Shown in pieces: positions 31,878 through 40,856 of a DNA stretch of 64,000 bases. Each line of letters begins with the position of its first letter. The stretch's first letter is position 1. The notes beneath the pieces are model-generated. The model was given only the letters and a program-made list of their open reading frames with translations. It was not told where the DNA came from and made no database searches. Source of the stretch: Paenibacillus puerhi (GTDB lineage Bacteria; Bacillota; Bacilli; Paenibacillales; NBRC-103111); NCBI RefSeq assembly GCF_009846885.1, contig NZ_WUWM01000027.1, positions 1 to 64,000 of the forward strand. The letters run 5' to 3'. The translations under genes were made by a program, and so were the position numbers.

Positions 31878-33668
31878 TTAGGGGCGGGCCGATGCGTCTG
31901 CACGAGTCGGACGGACCTTTTCTGCCGGCTCTGCCGGTCCGGAAGCCCGGAACGCTTGAACCGCCTGGCGCACTTCTTGCGTAGTGTCCATATCCAGCAC
32001 GCGCTGAAGCAGTTCCTCGCTTGCGGCAGCGGTCAGCCTGGATAGCGTATATTTCTGCTTGGGGACAGAAGCCGCATCCATGCTCCATTCATCCAATTCC
32101 ATCGCCAGCAGAAGCGGAGCAGCGAGTGGATCGCCGGCCATTTTGCCGCACATGCCGACCCATTTGCCTTCGGCGTGCGCCGCTTCGATCAGTCGATGGA
32201 TTGATCGCAGCACAGCCGGATGGAAGTAATCGTACAGATGCGCAACCTTTTCATTCATCCGGTCCACGGCTAGCGTGTACTGAACGAGATCATTCGTTCC
32301 GATGCTGAAAAAGTCGACTTCCTTCGCAAAACGGTCAGCCAGCTGGATCACCGACGGGATCTCGGCCATAATGCCGATCTCTAGCTTCTCGTCGAATGGA
32401 ACGCCGTCGGCCTTCAGCTCGCGCATAATGTCCTGCGTAAGCGACTTGGCCGTACGAAACTCCTGCACCGAGGAGACCATCGGAAACATGATTTTCACGC
32501 AGCCGTATGCGCTGGCCCGCACGATAGCGCGAAGCTGGGTGCGGAAGAGCTCCGGCTCATGCAGGCACAGACGAATGGCCCGCATACCGAGAAACGGATT
32601 GTCTTCATGAGGCAAATCCCAATAGGACAGCTTCTTGTCTCCTCCGATATCGAGTGTCCGGATCACAATCGGCTTCCCTTGCCATGCTTCAAGCATGCTG
32701 CGATAAACCTGGAACTGCTCATCCTCCGTCGGGAAGCTGGCGGCATTCATGAATAGGAATTCCGTCCGGAATAAGCCGACGCCATGTACCTCCTGCACGA
32801 TACCCTCGCGCATTTCCTCCGGCATGCCGACATTAACAGCGAGCCCGATCTCGGCGCCGTCGGCCGTGACCGCGGGCAGCTCCCTGTAAGCGGACAGCTT
32901 CCGGGCCGCCTCCTGCTCGCGTTCCTGCTTGTGCCGGTAAGCCGCCTCGGTAGCAGGCTCCGGATGCAGGATACAGATGCCCTCGGTACCGTCAAGGATG
33001 ATACGGTCGCCATGCTGCAGACGGACGAAGTCGTCCCCGGTGCCCACAACCGCCGGGATGCCCAGGGAACGAGACAGGATGGCGGTGTGCGTCGTCTCGC
33101 CGCCGGCTCTCGTTACAAAGCCCATGATGATGTTCCGGTCAAGCTGAACGGTAACCGAGGGCGTCAGATCGTCGGCTGCCAGAATGACCGGCTCCGTAAT
33201 CTGCTTGAGATCGGGATACGATACGTGCTGCAGATGCGACATCAGCCGTTCCGCAACATCTCTAACATCATGTATCCGTTCCTTGACGTAAGCATTCTCC
33301 ATCTTCTCGAACAAGGCCGTGAGCTGCGCCAGGACCGTCAGCACCCCGTGCTCAGGGGAGGACTGCTTGCGCTTAACCTGACGGACGATCTCTCCATAGA
33401 ATGCAGGATCGTTCAGAAAGCTTCGCTGTCCCTGAATAATCGCCGTCTTCTCCTTGCCAAGTTTTTTCTCCGATTGGGAAATGATAGCGTCAAGCTCCGC
33501 CAGCGATTCGTGCTTGGCTTTCTCCAGTCTAGCCAGCTCGCCCTCCACTTCGCCTTCCTCAATGCGTTCCGGGAAGGCTGCCTCGGCTGGCGGCTTCGCG
33601 TACACGAATACCGATCCGAAACGGATGCCTTCCGACACGCCTATGCCTGGAATCCGGATTTCGCTCAT
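31878..33668 (-). CDS. ptsI: PTS enzyme I (phosphoenolpyruvate-protein phosphotransferase)
   Basis: A 596-residue EI, which passes phosphate from phosphoenolpyruvate to HPr. The phosphoacceptor His is in GGETTHTAILSRSLGIPAVVG; the PEP-binding half has IRTLDIGGDK, MRAIRLCL and the FFSIGTNDLVQYTLAVDR loop, with the Cys of VGMCGKMAGDP. The N-terminal EIN domain is complete. It starts one base after the HPr stop (TAACATG) with no good site of its own, so it is translationally coupled. It lies in the fructose operon, so it may be a pathway-specific EI or the general one. Confidence 0.92.
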   Translation of the reverse strand: MSEIRIPGIGVSEGIRFGSVFVYAKPPAEAAFPERIEEGEVEGELARLEKAKHESLAELDAIISQSEKKLGKEKTAIIQGQRSFLNDPAFYGEIVRQVKRKQSSPEHGVLTVLAQLTALFEKMENAYVKERIHDVRDVAERLMSHLQHVSYPDLKQITEPVILAADDLTPSVTVQLDRNIIMGFVTRAGGETTHTAILSRSLGIPAVVGTGDDFVRLQHGDRIILDGTEGICILHPEPATEAAYRHKQEREQEAARKLSAYRELPAVTADGAEIGLAVNVGMPEEMREGIVQEVHGVGLFRTEFLFMNAASFPTEDEQFQVYRSMLEAWQGKPIVIRTLDIGGDKKLSYWDLPHEDNPFLGMRAIRLCLHEPELFRTQLRAIVRASAYGCVKIMFPMVSSVQEFRTAKSLTQDIMRELKADGVPFDEKLEIGIMAEIPSVIQLADRFAKEVDFFSIGTNDLVQYTLAVDRMNEKVAHLYDYFHPAVLRSIHRLIEAAHAEGKWVGMCGKMAGDPLAAPLLLAMELDEWSMDAASVPKQKYTLSRLTAAASEELLQRVLDMDTTQEVRQAVQAFRASGPAEPAEKVRPTRADASARP

Positions 33669-33669
33669 G

Positions 33670-33936
33670 TTATTCACCGAAGCCTTGCTCGAACAGCTTC
33701 GCCAGCTCGGAGAGCGCCTGCTCCTCATCCTCGCCTTCAGTCGCCAGCGTAACCTGTGCGCCCTTCTCCAGACCTAGTGCGATCAGATTCAGCACGCTCT
33801 TTACATTGGCCTCCTGACCGTCTGCGGTTTGCAGGTAGATATCGGAGTCATAGCCGGAAGCCGCATCGGCCAATGCCTGTGCGGGCCTGAGGTGCATGCC
33901 CTCTTCATTGATAATCGTTAAGGTAACGGTTTGCAT
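33670..33936 (-). CDS. ptsH: HPr family phosphocarrier protein
   Basis: An 88-residue HPr. The phosphorylatable His15 is in EEGMHLRPAQAL; the regulatory serine corresponds to Ser47 in NVKSVLNLIALG, so HPr kinase could act on it. HPr(Ser-P) mediates catabolite control in Firmicutes. Its position between the fructose EIIA and EI suggests a dedicated phosphorelay like FPr, but as separate proteins. The residue before His15 is Met rather than Ile, a minor change. Confidence 0.9.
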   Translation of the reverse strand: MQTVTLTIINEEGMHLRPAQALADAASGYDSDIYLQTADGQEANVKSVLNLIALGLEKGAQVTLATEGEDEEQALSELAKLFEQGFGE

Positions 33937-33982
33937 CGTTGGTAGTTCCTCCTGTTCTATCGATTCATGTTGTCCGTCTGGC

Positions 33983-34438
33983 TTACAATGCGCTCTCCAG
34001 AATACGGATAACCTCTTCCTCCGTCTTGGCCTCCAGCAGCTCTCGGCGGAAGCTCTCGTGAATGAGCTTGCGGGACACCGAAGCGAGGATACGCAGATGC
34101 TCCTTGCCGGCCTCTTCCTGCGGGATCGCGAGCATAATCATCATCGAGACAGGCTTGCCGTCCAGCGCATTCCATTCCAGCGGCTGGGCCGTGCGGGCAA
34201 AAGCCACTCCCGGCCTGGCGACACCGGAAGACTTGCCGTGAGGAATCGCCACGCCGAAGCCGATCGCGGTAGAAGTGTGCTCCTCGCGGGCCAGAACGGA
34301 ATCCATATAAGCGGCAAGGTCTGTCACGTATCCGGATGCTTGCAGACGCTCACCCATTTGCCGGATGCAATCGTCGCGGTCTGAAGCCTGGATATCGAGA
34401 ATCACGTTAGTCGTTTGAAGCAATGCAGGTTCGCGCAT
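33983..34438 (-). CDS. PTS fructose-type EIIA
   Basis: A 151-residue EIIA of the mannitol/fructose type. The phosphoacceptor His67 is in FGVAIPHGKS. The ends of the fold, NVILDIQASDRDDCIRQM and TEEEVIRILESAL, are present. In many Bacillales IIA is fused to IIBC in one FruA; here it is free. It is encoded between IIBC and HPr in the same operon and transfers phosphate from HPr to the IIB domain. Confidence 0.9.
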   Translation of the reverse strand: MREPALLQTTNVILDIQASDRDDCIRQMGERLQASGYVTDLAAYMDSVLAREEHTSTAIGFGVAIPHGKSSGVARPGVAFARTAQPLEWNALDGKPVSMMIMLAIPQEEAGKEHLRILASVSRKLIHESFRRELLEAKTEEEVIRILESAL

Positions 34439-34473
34439 GATAGTGTACCTCCGTTTGGTTAGTTACCGTTTGG

Positions 34474-35901
34474 TTAGTTGGAATGGACCGAGCCCGGCTG
34501 AATCACAGCTTGGGTGGGCACCGTCTCCTCTTTGCGCTTCTTCAGCAAGGACACACATACAGCCGTCACAACCGTACCGGCCACAATTGCAAGCGCATAC
34601 GAAGCCAAGTGCGTAACGGCATTGGGAATCGCCAGTACGAAGATCCCCCCGTGAGGCGCTTGCAGCGTCACCCCGAACATCATCGTGAGAGCACCGGTCA
34701 CTGCGGAGCCGAGCATCGTGGACGGAATTACGCGGAATGGGTCAGCTGCCGCAAACGGGATTGCTCCCTCCGTGATAAAGGCCAGACCCATCACCGAGGC
34801 GACCTTGCCTGCTTCCCGTTCTTCCTTCGTAAATTTATGCTTGGCGATAACAGTCGCCAGCCAGAGTCCCAGTGGAGGCGTCATCCCTGCGGCCATCACC
34901 ACTGCCATAGGGCCGAACACCTGGCTGCCCAGCAGGCCGACGCTGAAGGTATAGGCTGCCTTGTTGAGCGGACCGCCCATATCGAAGGACATCATAGCCC
35001 CGAGCACCAGACCTAGCACAACCGCATTGGCGGAATTCAGACCGGTGAGCCAGGCTGTCAGGGCATCCATAATGCCTTTCACCGGAGTTCCAACCACATA
35101 GATCATCAGTAAGCCGACAATTAACGTGGAGAACAGGGGAATGATCAGAATGGGCTTAATGCCCTCAAGGGCCTTGGGAAGCTTGATGTAAGTCCGCAGC
35201 CACTTGGCAATATAGCCCGCCAGGAAGCCTGAGATAATGCCCCCCAAAAAGCCTGCGCCGAGCTGGCTGGCCAGCATACCGCCGACCAGTCCGGGAGCCA
35301 GACCGACCCGGTCCGCTATAGAGAAGGCGATAAAGCCTGATAAAACCGGGATCATCAGCGCGAAGGCAGCCCCGCCGCCAATGCTCATGAGCGCCGCTGC
35401 GAGCGTGCCCTGCTCTTCGAACGCCTTAATCCCGAAAATGAAGCACAGAGCAATAATGATGCCGCCGGCTACAACGAGCGGAAGCATATTGGACACGCCC
35501 GTCATCAGATGCTTGTAGGCGCCCTTCCGTTGAGAACTGCGATCGGCTGCCGCGGCAGTCGACGACGGCTCGGCCGCCCCTGCAGCCGGCTTGGCAGCTT
35601 CCTTGGCAAGCGCCTGTTCGATCAGCCTGGACGGATTTTTGATTCCTTCCGCCACGCCTGCCCTGACCACAGGCTTGCCTTCGAAACGCCACTCGGCCAC
35701 ATCCGTATCGGCTGCCACAATAATCGCATGCGCCTCAGCGATTTCCTGCTCGGTGAGCTCATCCTCGACTCCGAGAGCGCCGCGCTTTTCTACCTTCATG
35801 GGGATCCCCTTCTCCCCGGCCGTCTTGAGCAGCGATTCCGCCGCCATATACGTGTGGGCAATACCAGTCGGACATGATGTCACAGCCAACAGCTTCTTCA
35901 T
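34474..35901 (-). CDS. fruA: PTS fructose EIIBC
   Basis: A 475-residue membrane permease. The N-terminal IIB domain has the phosphocysteine Cys10 (LAVTSCPTGIAHTYMAAE). A linker rich in Ala follows (about residues 102-122), then the IIC domain with about eight to ten membrane helices, including GVSNMLPLVVAGGI, IPVLSGFIAFSIADRVG and GLAFITEGAIPFAAADP. Fructose is imported and phosphorylated at carbon 1. The IIA domain is absent and encoded separately downstream. Confidence 0.92.
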   Translation of the reverse strand: MKKLLAVTSCPTGIAHTYMAAESLLKTAGEKGIPMKVEKRGALGVEDELTEQEIAEAHAIIVAADTDVAEWRFEGKPVVRAGVAEGIKNPSRLIEQALAKEAAKPAAGAAEPSSTAAAADRSSQRKGAYKHLMTGVSNMLPLVVAGGIIIALCFIFGIKAFEEQGTLAAALMSIGGGAAFALMIPVLSGFIAFSIADRVGLAPGLVGGMLASQLGAGFLGGIISGFLAGYIAKWLRTYIKLPKALEGIKPILIIPLFSTLIVGLLMIYVVGTPVKGIMDALTAWLTGLNSANAVVLGLVLGAMMSFDMGGPLNKAAYTFSVGLLGSQVFGPMAVVMAAGMTPPLGLWLATVIAKHKFTKEEREAGKVASVMGLAFITEGAIPFAAADPFRVIPSTMLGSAVTGALTMMFGVTLQAPHGGIFVLAIPNAVTHLASYALAIVAGTVVTAVCVSLLKKRKEETVPTQAVIQPGSVHSN

Positions 35902-35914
35902 CTCTCATTCCTCC

Positions 35915-36871
35915 CTAGTTATGCGGAATTAACACCTGATTCACCTGGACCTGACTGGCCAGACGCTCGATCTCTTCAAAGGTACATACCTGCGTACCGG
36001 ACTTGGAGGCCGTAATCGTACCTGCCGCGGTGCTCCACTTAGCCAGCTCGGACAGCGGCTTATTCTCCAGCAGCGCATAAGCCATCACAGCCACCATCGA
36101 ATCCCCGGCGCCTACCGTGCTTAGCGCCTGGATCGGGAACGGCTTGACGCGATAGGCTTGCTCTTCACTCATCGCAATCGCGCCGTCGGCTCCCATCGAG
36201 ATCAGGACCAGCCGGACGCCGCGGCTTAAGAGGACGCGGCCTGCCTCCATAATGTCCTTCTCCGTGTGAAGCCTGCCGCCGATCAACTGCTCCAGTTCAT
36301 AAAGATTCGGCTTGACCGCGTAAGGCGCCGCCTCCACGCCTGCTGCGAGCGCTGCTCCATCCGCATCCAGTATGGTCTTAACTCCCCTGTCCTTGGCCGC
36401 GGCGATCCAGCTGCGGTAGAGGCGGTGATCCGCTCCCTGCGGCAAGCTTCCGCCCAGCACCAGCACCTCCGTATTCTCCAGCAGCAGCTCAAGCCTGTCA
36501 TTCAGCAGCGCCAGCGCGTCCTGACCGACGTTAAAGCCGGACTCATTCACCTCTGTCGTAATGCGCTGCGCCTGGTCCACCAGCTTCAGATTCGTCCGGG
36601 TCTCACCGGGAACCTCGATAAATTCCGTGCGGATGCCGCTTGCCGATAGCTCCTGCCGGATCTGCCCGCCCAGACTGCCGGCGATAAATCCCGTCGCGGT
36701 CACTCCGATTCGAAAGCTTTGCAAGATCCGTGCGACGTTAATTCCTTTGCCGCCGGGATCAAGACGCGTCTCAAGCGCCCGATTCAGTCCGCCCACCTTC
36801 AACTCCGTGAGGAGCACGGTTTTATCCATCGACGGGTTCAGCGTTACCGTTACGACCTGATGCTTACTCAT
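35915..36871 (-). CDS. fruK: 1-phosphofructokinase
   Basis: A 318-residue PfkB-family kinase that makes fructose 1,6-bisphosphate from fructose 1-phosphate. The substrate loop DPGGKGINVAR is at 38-48 and the catalytic STVGAGDSMV has Asp257. The ATG at 36871 lies inside the last codons of fruR (8-base overlap) and has GGGAGG upstream. The longer frame from 36958 is wholly inside fruR. It feeds fructose from the PTS into glycolysis. Confidence 0.92.
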   Translation of the reverse strand: MSKHQVVTVTLNPSMDKTVLLTELKVGGLNRALETRLDPGGKGINVARILQSFRIGVTATGFIAGSLGGQIRQELSASGIRTEFIEVPGETRTNLKLVDQAQRITTEVNESGFNVGQDALALLNDRLELLLENTEVLVLGGSLPQGADHRLYRSWIAAAKDRGVKTILDADGAALAAGVEAAPYAVKPNLYELEQLIGGRLHTEKDIMEAGRVLLSRGVRLVLISMGADGAIAMSEEQAYRVKPFPIQALSTVGAGDSMVAVMAYALLENKPLSELAKWSTAAGTITASKSGTQVCTFEEIERLASQVQVNQVLIPHN

Positions 36872-37652
36872 GCTGTTCCTCCCTGCCCGTATCCACTTGA
36901 TGGATTTCAATGCCTCTGGCGACCAGCATGTCCGAGTATTCCTGCGGAAGGCCGGCATCCGTCACACAAACATCGATATCCTGCCAATGGGCAAACCGTG
37001 CAAAGCTCACCCGGTTAACCTTGGTACTGTCGCTCAGCAGGATCACGCGGTCCGAGCGTTTAATCATCTTGCGCTTGATATCAGCCTCCATCATGTTTGG
37101 AGTGGTCAAGCCCTCTGTCAAATCCATGCTGTTTGTCGCCATAAATGCCTTGTCGATCTTGATCAGATCCAGACATCGCTCGGTCATGGGACCGACCAGG
37201 GAATGCACCCCAGTGCGATAGGAGCCGCCCAGCACCATAATCTCGATGCCGGCAGGCAGCTGCAGATCACGGGGCAGTTGAAGTGAATTGGTAACTACCG
37301 TAAGCTTCGAAAACGCTGCCAAGTGCTGAAACAAATAAAAGGTCGTCGTGCCTGCATCAAGAAGAATGGTATCTCCGTTCCGAATCAATTCGGCCGCCTT
37401 CGCTGCAATCGCTTTCTTCTCCTGGGGCGAGGAAACTTCCTTCTCCGTAAAGCTTGGTTCAAAATTTACATGCTTCACTGAAATAGCCCCGCCATGCGTA
37501 CGCTTCAGCAGTCCTGCCTCTTCCATCTCCCGCAGATCGCGGCGGATGGTGGATTCCGAGACCTGAAACCGTTCGCATAGCTCCTGCGAATCGACACGCT
37601 GGCGCTCTTCCACCAGCTGCAGAATGAAACCCTTCCTTTCTTCACCAAACAT
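36864..37652 (-). CDS. fruR: DeoR-family fructose operon regulator
   Basis: A 262-residue DeoR-type repressor. The helix-turn-helix is in the first 60 residues (RVDSQELCERFQVSESTIRRDLREMEEAGLLKRTHGGA). The sugar-phosphate-binding domain includes ILLDAGTTTFYL and VTNSLQLP. In Firmicutes such regulators respond to fructose 1-phosphate. It is the first gene of the fructose operon, and two pairs of 10-bp repeats in its leader are probable binding sites, so it should repress its own operon. Confidence 0.9.
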   Translation of the reverse strand: MFGEERKGFILQLVEERQRVDSQELCERFQVSESTIRRDLREMEEAGLLKRTHGGAISVKHVNFEPSFTEKEVSSPQEKKAIAAKAAELIRNGDTILLDAGTTTFYLFQHLAAFSKLTVVTNSLQLPRDLQLPAGIEIMVLGGSYRTGVHSLVGPMTERCLDLIKIDKAFMATNSMDLTEGLTTPNMMEADIKRKMIKRSDRVILLSDSTKVNRVSFARFAHWQDIDVCVTDAGLPQEYSDMLVARGIEIHQVDTGREEQHE

Positions 37653-37670
37653 GTAGGTTCCCCCTCCATT

Positions 37671-37722
37671 CGATCGTTTATGAATGTTTTCACTCCTAAT
37701 TACGATCGTTTGTGACCGTTTT
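37671..37722. promoter_or_regulatory. Phased repeat operators of the fructose operon
   Basis: CGATCGTTTA-TGAATGTTTT (37671-37690) is repeated as CGATCGTTTG-TGACCGTTTT (37703-37722), 32 bases apart. Each pair holds two 10-bp half-sites in direct orientation, typical of DeoR-type binding. Confidence 0.65.
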
Positions 37723-37735
37723 ATCGTATAACCGA

Positions 37736-37764
37736 ATTATATTCAGTCATAACGTTCATGTCAA
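37736..37764 (-). promoter_or_regulatory. Consensus promoter of the fructose operon
   Basis: On the minus strand TTGACA (37759-37764) and TATAAT (37736-37741) are exactly 17 bases apart. The repeats lie just downstream, so regulator binding should block elongation or open-complex formation. Confidence 0.9.
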
Positions 37765-37798
37765 TGCTTATTTTCAGTATCGCTGGCAAACAACAAAA

Positions 37799-37835
37799 AA
37801 ACCGATGCCGGTTTTGCTTATCCTGGCATCGGTTT
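37799..37835 (-). terminator. Terminator of the qox operon
   Basis: AACCGATGCC/GGCATCGGTT with a 15-base loop is followed on the minus strand by seven T. Confidence 0.85.
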
Positions 37836-37853
37836 TCGTATAGATGAAACGGC

Positions 37854-38213
37854 TCAATGAGCTACAGCATTATAGGTCATAATCCAGATTGAGCCCGCTA
37901 CGATGGTAAGCAGAATAATCAATCCCAGGATCAGGGCCATGATGTTCCAGCGAGCATTCGGCCCTTCTTTCACGTGCATGAAAAACACCAGCTGTACCAC
38001 GAACTGCAGGATAGCGGCCACAAGAATCACAAGCAGCGTCCCCGTTCGGTTCACCAGCCCATTCAGCACAATGACAAGCGGAATGATCGTCAGCACGATC
38101 GACAGGGCAAATCCGATTACATAAGACTTCAGCGACCCATGGGAGCCGCCGGAGCCAGAAGGATGCTCTCCCTGCCCTCTTGGCGGGATCGGAGCCGTTT
38201 TGGAACCTGCCAT
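37854..38213 (-). CDS. qoxD: Quinol oxidase aa3 subunit IV
   Basis: A 119-residue membrane protein, last in the operon. A Gly/Ser/Pro-rich N-terminus is followed by three membrane segments (about 30-52, 58-80 and 90-112), including LTIIPLVIVLNGL and LQFVVQLVFFMHVKEG, which match the CyoD/QoxD family. The subunit stabilises the oxidase assembly. Confidence 0.85.
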   Translation of the reverse strand: MAGSKTAPIPPRGQGEHPSGSGGSHGSLKSYVIGFALSIVLTIIPLVIVLNGLVNRTGTLLVILVAAILQFVVQLVFFMHVKEGPNARWNIMALILGLIILLTIVAGSIWIMTYNAVAH

Positions 38214-38214
38214 C

Positions 38215-38847
38215 TTACATCACCCCCATCAGGTAGACGACCGTGAACACGAAAATCCACACAACGTCCAGAAAGTGCCAGTACAAGCTGAGGACCTCTA
38301 CCTTGCGCTTAGTGACCGGCGTTATACCACGCTTGCGCAGCTGCAGGATAAGACCAAGCATCCAGACCAGCCCCAGCGATACGTGAAGTCCGTGCGTACC
38401 GACCAGCGTGAAGAAACCGGATAGAAAAGCGCTGGTGCCGATCGTAGCGCCCTCGCCCACCATATGGACGAACTCGGCGATTTCCAGCGTGATAAAGGCT
38501 GCTCCGAGCAGTGCTGTCACGCCCAGCCAGCCGATGAGCCCCTTCTTCTTCCCTGCATTCATGGCAAGCACAGCGAGTCCGCTCGTAAAGCTGCTCGTCA
38601 GGAGGATGAAGGTCTCGGCGATAATGCCCGGCATCTGGAACAGCTCTTCCGGCGTCGGTCCTCCGTTGGTATTGCCGCGCAGGACGACATAAGTCGCGAA
38701 CAGCGTAGCAAACAAGATGCAGTCGGTAATCAGGAAAAGCCAGAAGCCGAATGTTTTCAGCGATTCATGCTCATGCTCGTGATGCTCATCATGACTATGA
38801 GCCGCGTGTCCATTTGAAGGATGTCCATGAGAAACAGCTTGTGCCAT
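38215..38847 (-). CDS. qoxC: Quinol oxidase aa3 subunit III
   Basis: A 210-residue protein of the COX3/CyoC family with a His-rich N-terminus (HAAHSHDEHHEHEHE) and five membrane segments. Family motifs are FGFWLFLITDCILFATLFATYVVLR and TLVGTHGLHVSLGL, ending in YWHFLDVVWIFVFTVVYL. Its ATG overlaps the qoxB stop by one base (TAATG), and qoxD starts one base after its stop codon. The His-rich N-terminus could bind metal; that is inference. Confidence 0.9.
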   Translation of the reverse strand: MAQAVSHGHPSNGHAAHSHDEHHEHEHESLKTFGFWLFLITDCILFATLFATYVVLRGNTNGGPTPEELFQMPGIIAETFILLTSSFTSGLAVLAMNAGKKKGLIGWLGVTALLGAAFITLEIAEFVHMVGEGATIGTSAFLSGFFTLVGTHGLHVSLGLVWMLGLILQLRKRGITPVTKRKVEVLSLYWHFLDVVWIFVFTVVYLMGVM

Positions 38848-40841
38848 TAGACCCTCACCTCCCGTAAACTTGCTTCCGTACGTTTAATTTCGTCCACCGG
38901 AATATAATAATCCGTGTTGTAGGTAAAGGAACGAACAATCATGCAAATCGCTACGCCAACCAAAGCAGGAATCGCCATCCAGAGCCAGCCCCAGACAAAC
39001 CCGAAGCCGACGAAGAACCAGAGGAACGACATGACGAAAGGTATCGCCGAGTTGCGCGGCATATGAATCGGCTCGAGCTTAACCTTGTCTCGCTCGGCGT
39101 AAATTTTGGCAACAGCTGCGTCTCCGCCGCCGAGCTCCTGCTTACGCTCCCACCAGTCATCCGTCTCTTTTACCTCAGGCAGCACCGCAAAGTTATAAAC
39201 GGGAGCTGGTGAAGGAATGGACCATTCCAGCGTCCGACCATCCCAAGCATCCCCAGTCGTATCCCGGTCATGCTTCTTAATGCTGTAGGCAATTTGCCAT
39301 ACCTGAAAGATGAAGCCGATCCCCATCAGAAAGCCTCCGACGGTAGACACCAGGTTAAGCGGCCCCCAGCCCATATCGAAATCATACGTATACATCCGGC
39401 GCGTCATTCCCATCAGACCCAGGATGTACTGCGGCATGAAGCACACGTAGAAGCCGATGTTCCAAGTCCAGAAAGCCCATTTGCCCAAGTGCTCATTGAG
39501 CTTGAAGCCGAACATCTTAGGCCACCAGTAATAAAGACCTGCGAAGTATCCGAATGCTACGCCGCCGATCAGCACTTGATGGAAATGCGCGATCAGGAAG
39601 TAGCTGTTATGGAACTGGAAGTCTGCCGGTGCTACGGAAAGCAGTACTCCCGTCATACCGCCGACGACAAAGCAAGGGATGAACGCTATCGTCCACATCA
39701 TCGGGGTCGTGAAGCGTATTCGCCCCCGGAACATCGTAAACAGCCAGTTGAATACTTTAACCCCGGTGGGTATGGCTATCGCCATCGTGGTTAAGGCAAA
39801 GAAGGCGTTGACGTCGGCCCCCGATCCCATCGTGAAGAAGTGATGCGCCCACGTGAAGAAGGACAGCACACTGATAATCAGCATAGCGAATACCATCGAC
39901 TTGTAGCCGAACAGTTTTTTCTTGGAAAACGTCGCGACGATTTCCGAGAAAATCCCGAAAGCGGGGAGGATAACAATATACACTTCCGGATGTCCCCACA
40001 TCCAGATCAGGTTGATATACATCATCGGGTTGCCCCCGCCGTCGAGCGTGAAGAAATGCGCCCCCGCAAACCGGTCAAGGAACAGCAAGGCGAGTGTAAC
40101 CGTCAGAATCGGGAATGCGAAAATGATAATGATGCAGCTGGACAAAACGGACCAGGAGAACATCGGCATTTTCATCAAGCCCATGCCGGGAGCACGCATT
40201 TTAAGAATCGTCACAATAAAGTTGATACCCGTGGCTAAGCTCCCGATCCCCGAAATCTGAATGCCCCAGATATAGAAGTTCTGCCCGACTCCGGGACTAT
40301 GGGACACCTCCGATAGAGGCGGGTAAGCAAGCCAGCCTGCATCCGGCGATCCGCCGATAACGAACGATACGTTAAACAGCATCGCACCGAAGAAAAACAT
40401 CCAGAAGCTGAGCGAGTTCAAAAACGGATATGCGACATCGCGCGCCCCAAGCTGAAGCGGAACCACGATGTTGAACAGACCGAACATCAGCGGCATCGCC
40501 ATGAACAAAATCATAATGACGCCATGCGTCGTAAAAATCTGGTTATAGTGTTCGGCGTTCAAAAACTCCGTATTCGGCAGCGCCAGCTGCAGACGCATCA
40601 GCAGCGCGTCCACCCCGCCGCGGAACAGCATCAAGATGGAACAAATAATATACATAATACCGATTTTTTTATGATCGACGGTTGTCAGCCATTCGCGCCA
40701 AAGCCAGCCCCACTTTTTGAAGTAGGTGAGCACGAACACAATCGCCACCATGGCGATAGCGATGCTGACCTGGGCCCCTAGAATCAGGGGATCGCCGGTC
40801 ACGAAAAATTCGGACGCGAACTGCTTGATCTTATCCAGCAT
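38847..40841 (-). CDS. qoxB: Quinol oxidase aa3 subunit I
   Basis: A 664-residue haem-copper oxidase core with about 15 membrane segments. The copper-tyrosine site is WGHPEVYIVILPAFG, the paired His are in WAHHFFTMGSG, and the haem ligands lie in FLIAHFHQVLIGG. The low-spin haem His is in TTHGVIMILFMAMP. It reduces oxygen to water and pumps protons (D and K pathway residues are present in part). The operon order A-B-C-D matches the B. subtilis aa3-600 menaquinol oxidase. Confidence 0.95.
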   Translation of the reverse strand: MLDKIKQFASEFFVTGDPLILGAQVSIAIAMVAIVFVLTYFKKWGWLWREWLTTVDHKKIGIMYIICSILMLFRGGVDALLMRLQLALPNTEFLNAEHYNQIFTTHGVIMILFMAMPLMFGLFNIVVPLQLGARDVAYPFLNSLSFWMFFFGAMLFNVSFVIGGSPDAGWLAYPPLSEVSHSPGVGQNFYIWGIQISGIGSLATGINFIVTILKMRAPGMGLMKMPMFSWSVLSSCIIIIFAFPILTVTLALLFLDRFAGAHFFTLDGGGNPMMYINLIWMWGHPEVYIVILPAFGIFSEIVATFSKKKLFGYKSMVFAMLIISVLSFFTWAHHFFTMGSGADVNAFFALTTMAIAIPTGVKVFNWLFTMFRGRIRFTTPMMWTIAFIPCFVVGGMTGVLLSVAPADFQFHNSYFLIAHFHQVLIGGVAFGYFAGLYYWWPKMFGFKLNEHLGKWAFWTWNIGFYVCFMPQYILGLMGMTRRMYTYDFDMGWGPLNLVSTVGGFLMGIGFIFQVWQIAYSIKKHDRDTTGDAWDGRTLEWSIPSPAPVYNFAVLPEVKETDDWWERKQELGGGDAAVAKIYAERDKVKLEPIHMPRNSAIPFVMSFLWFFVGFGFVWGWLWMAIPALVGVAICMIVRSFTYNTDYYIPVDEIKRTEASLREVRV

Positions 40842-40856
40842 GTGCGGACTTCCTTT

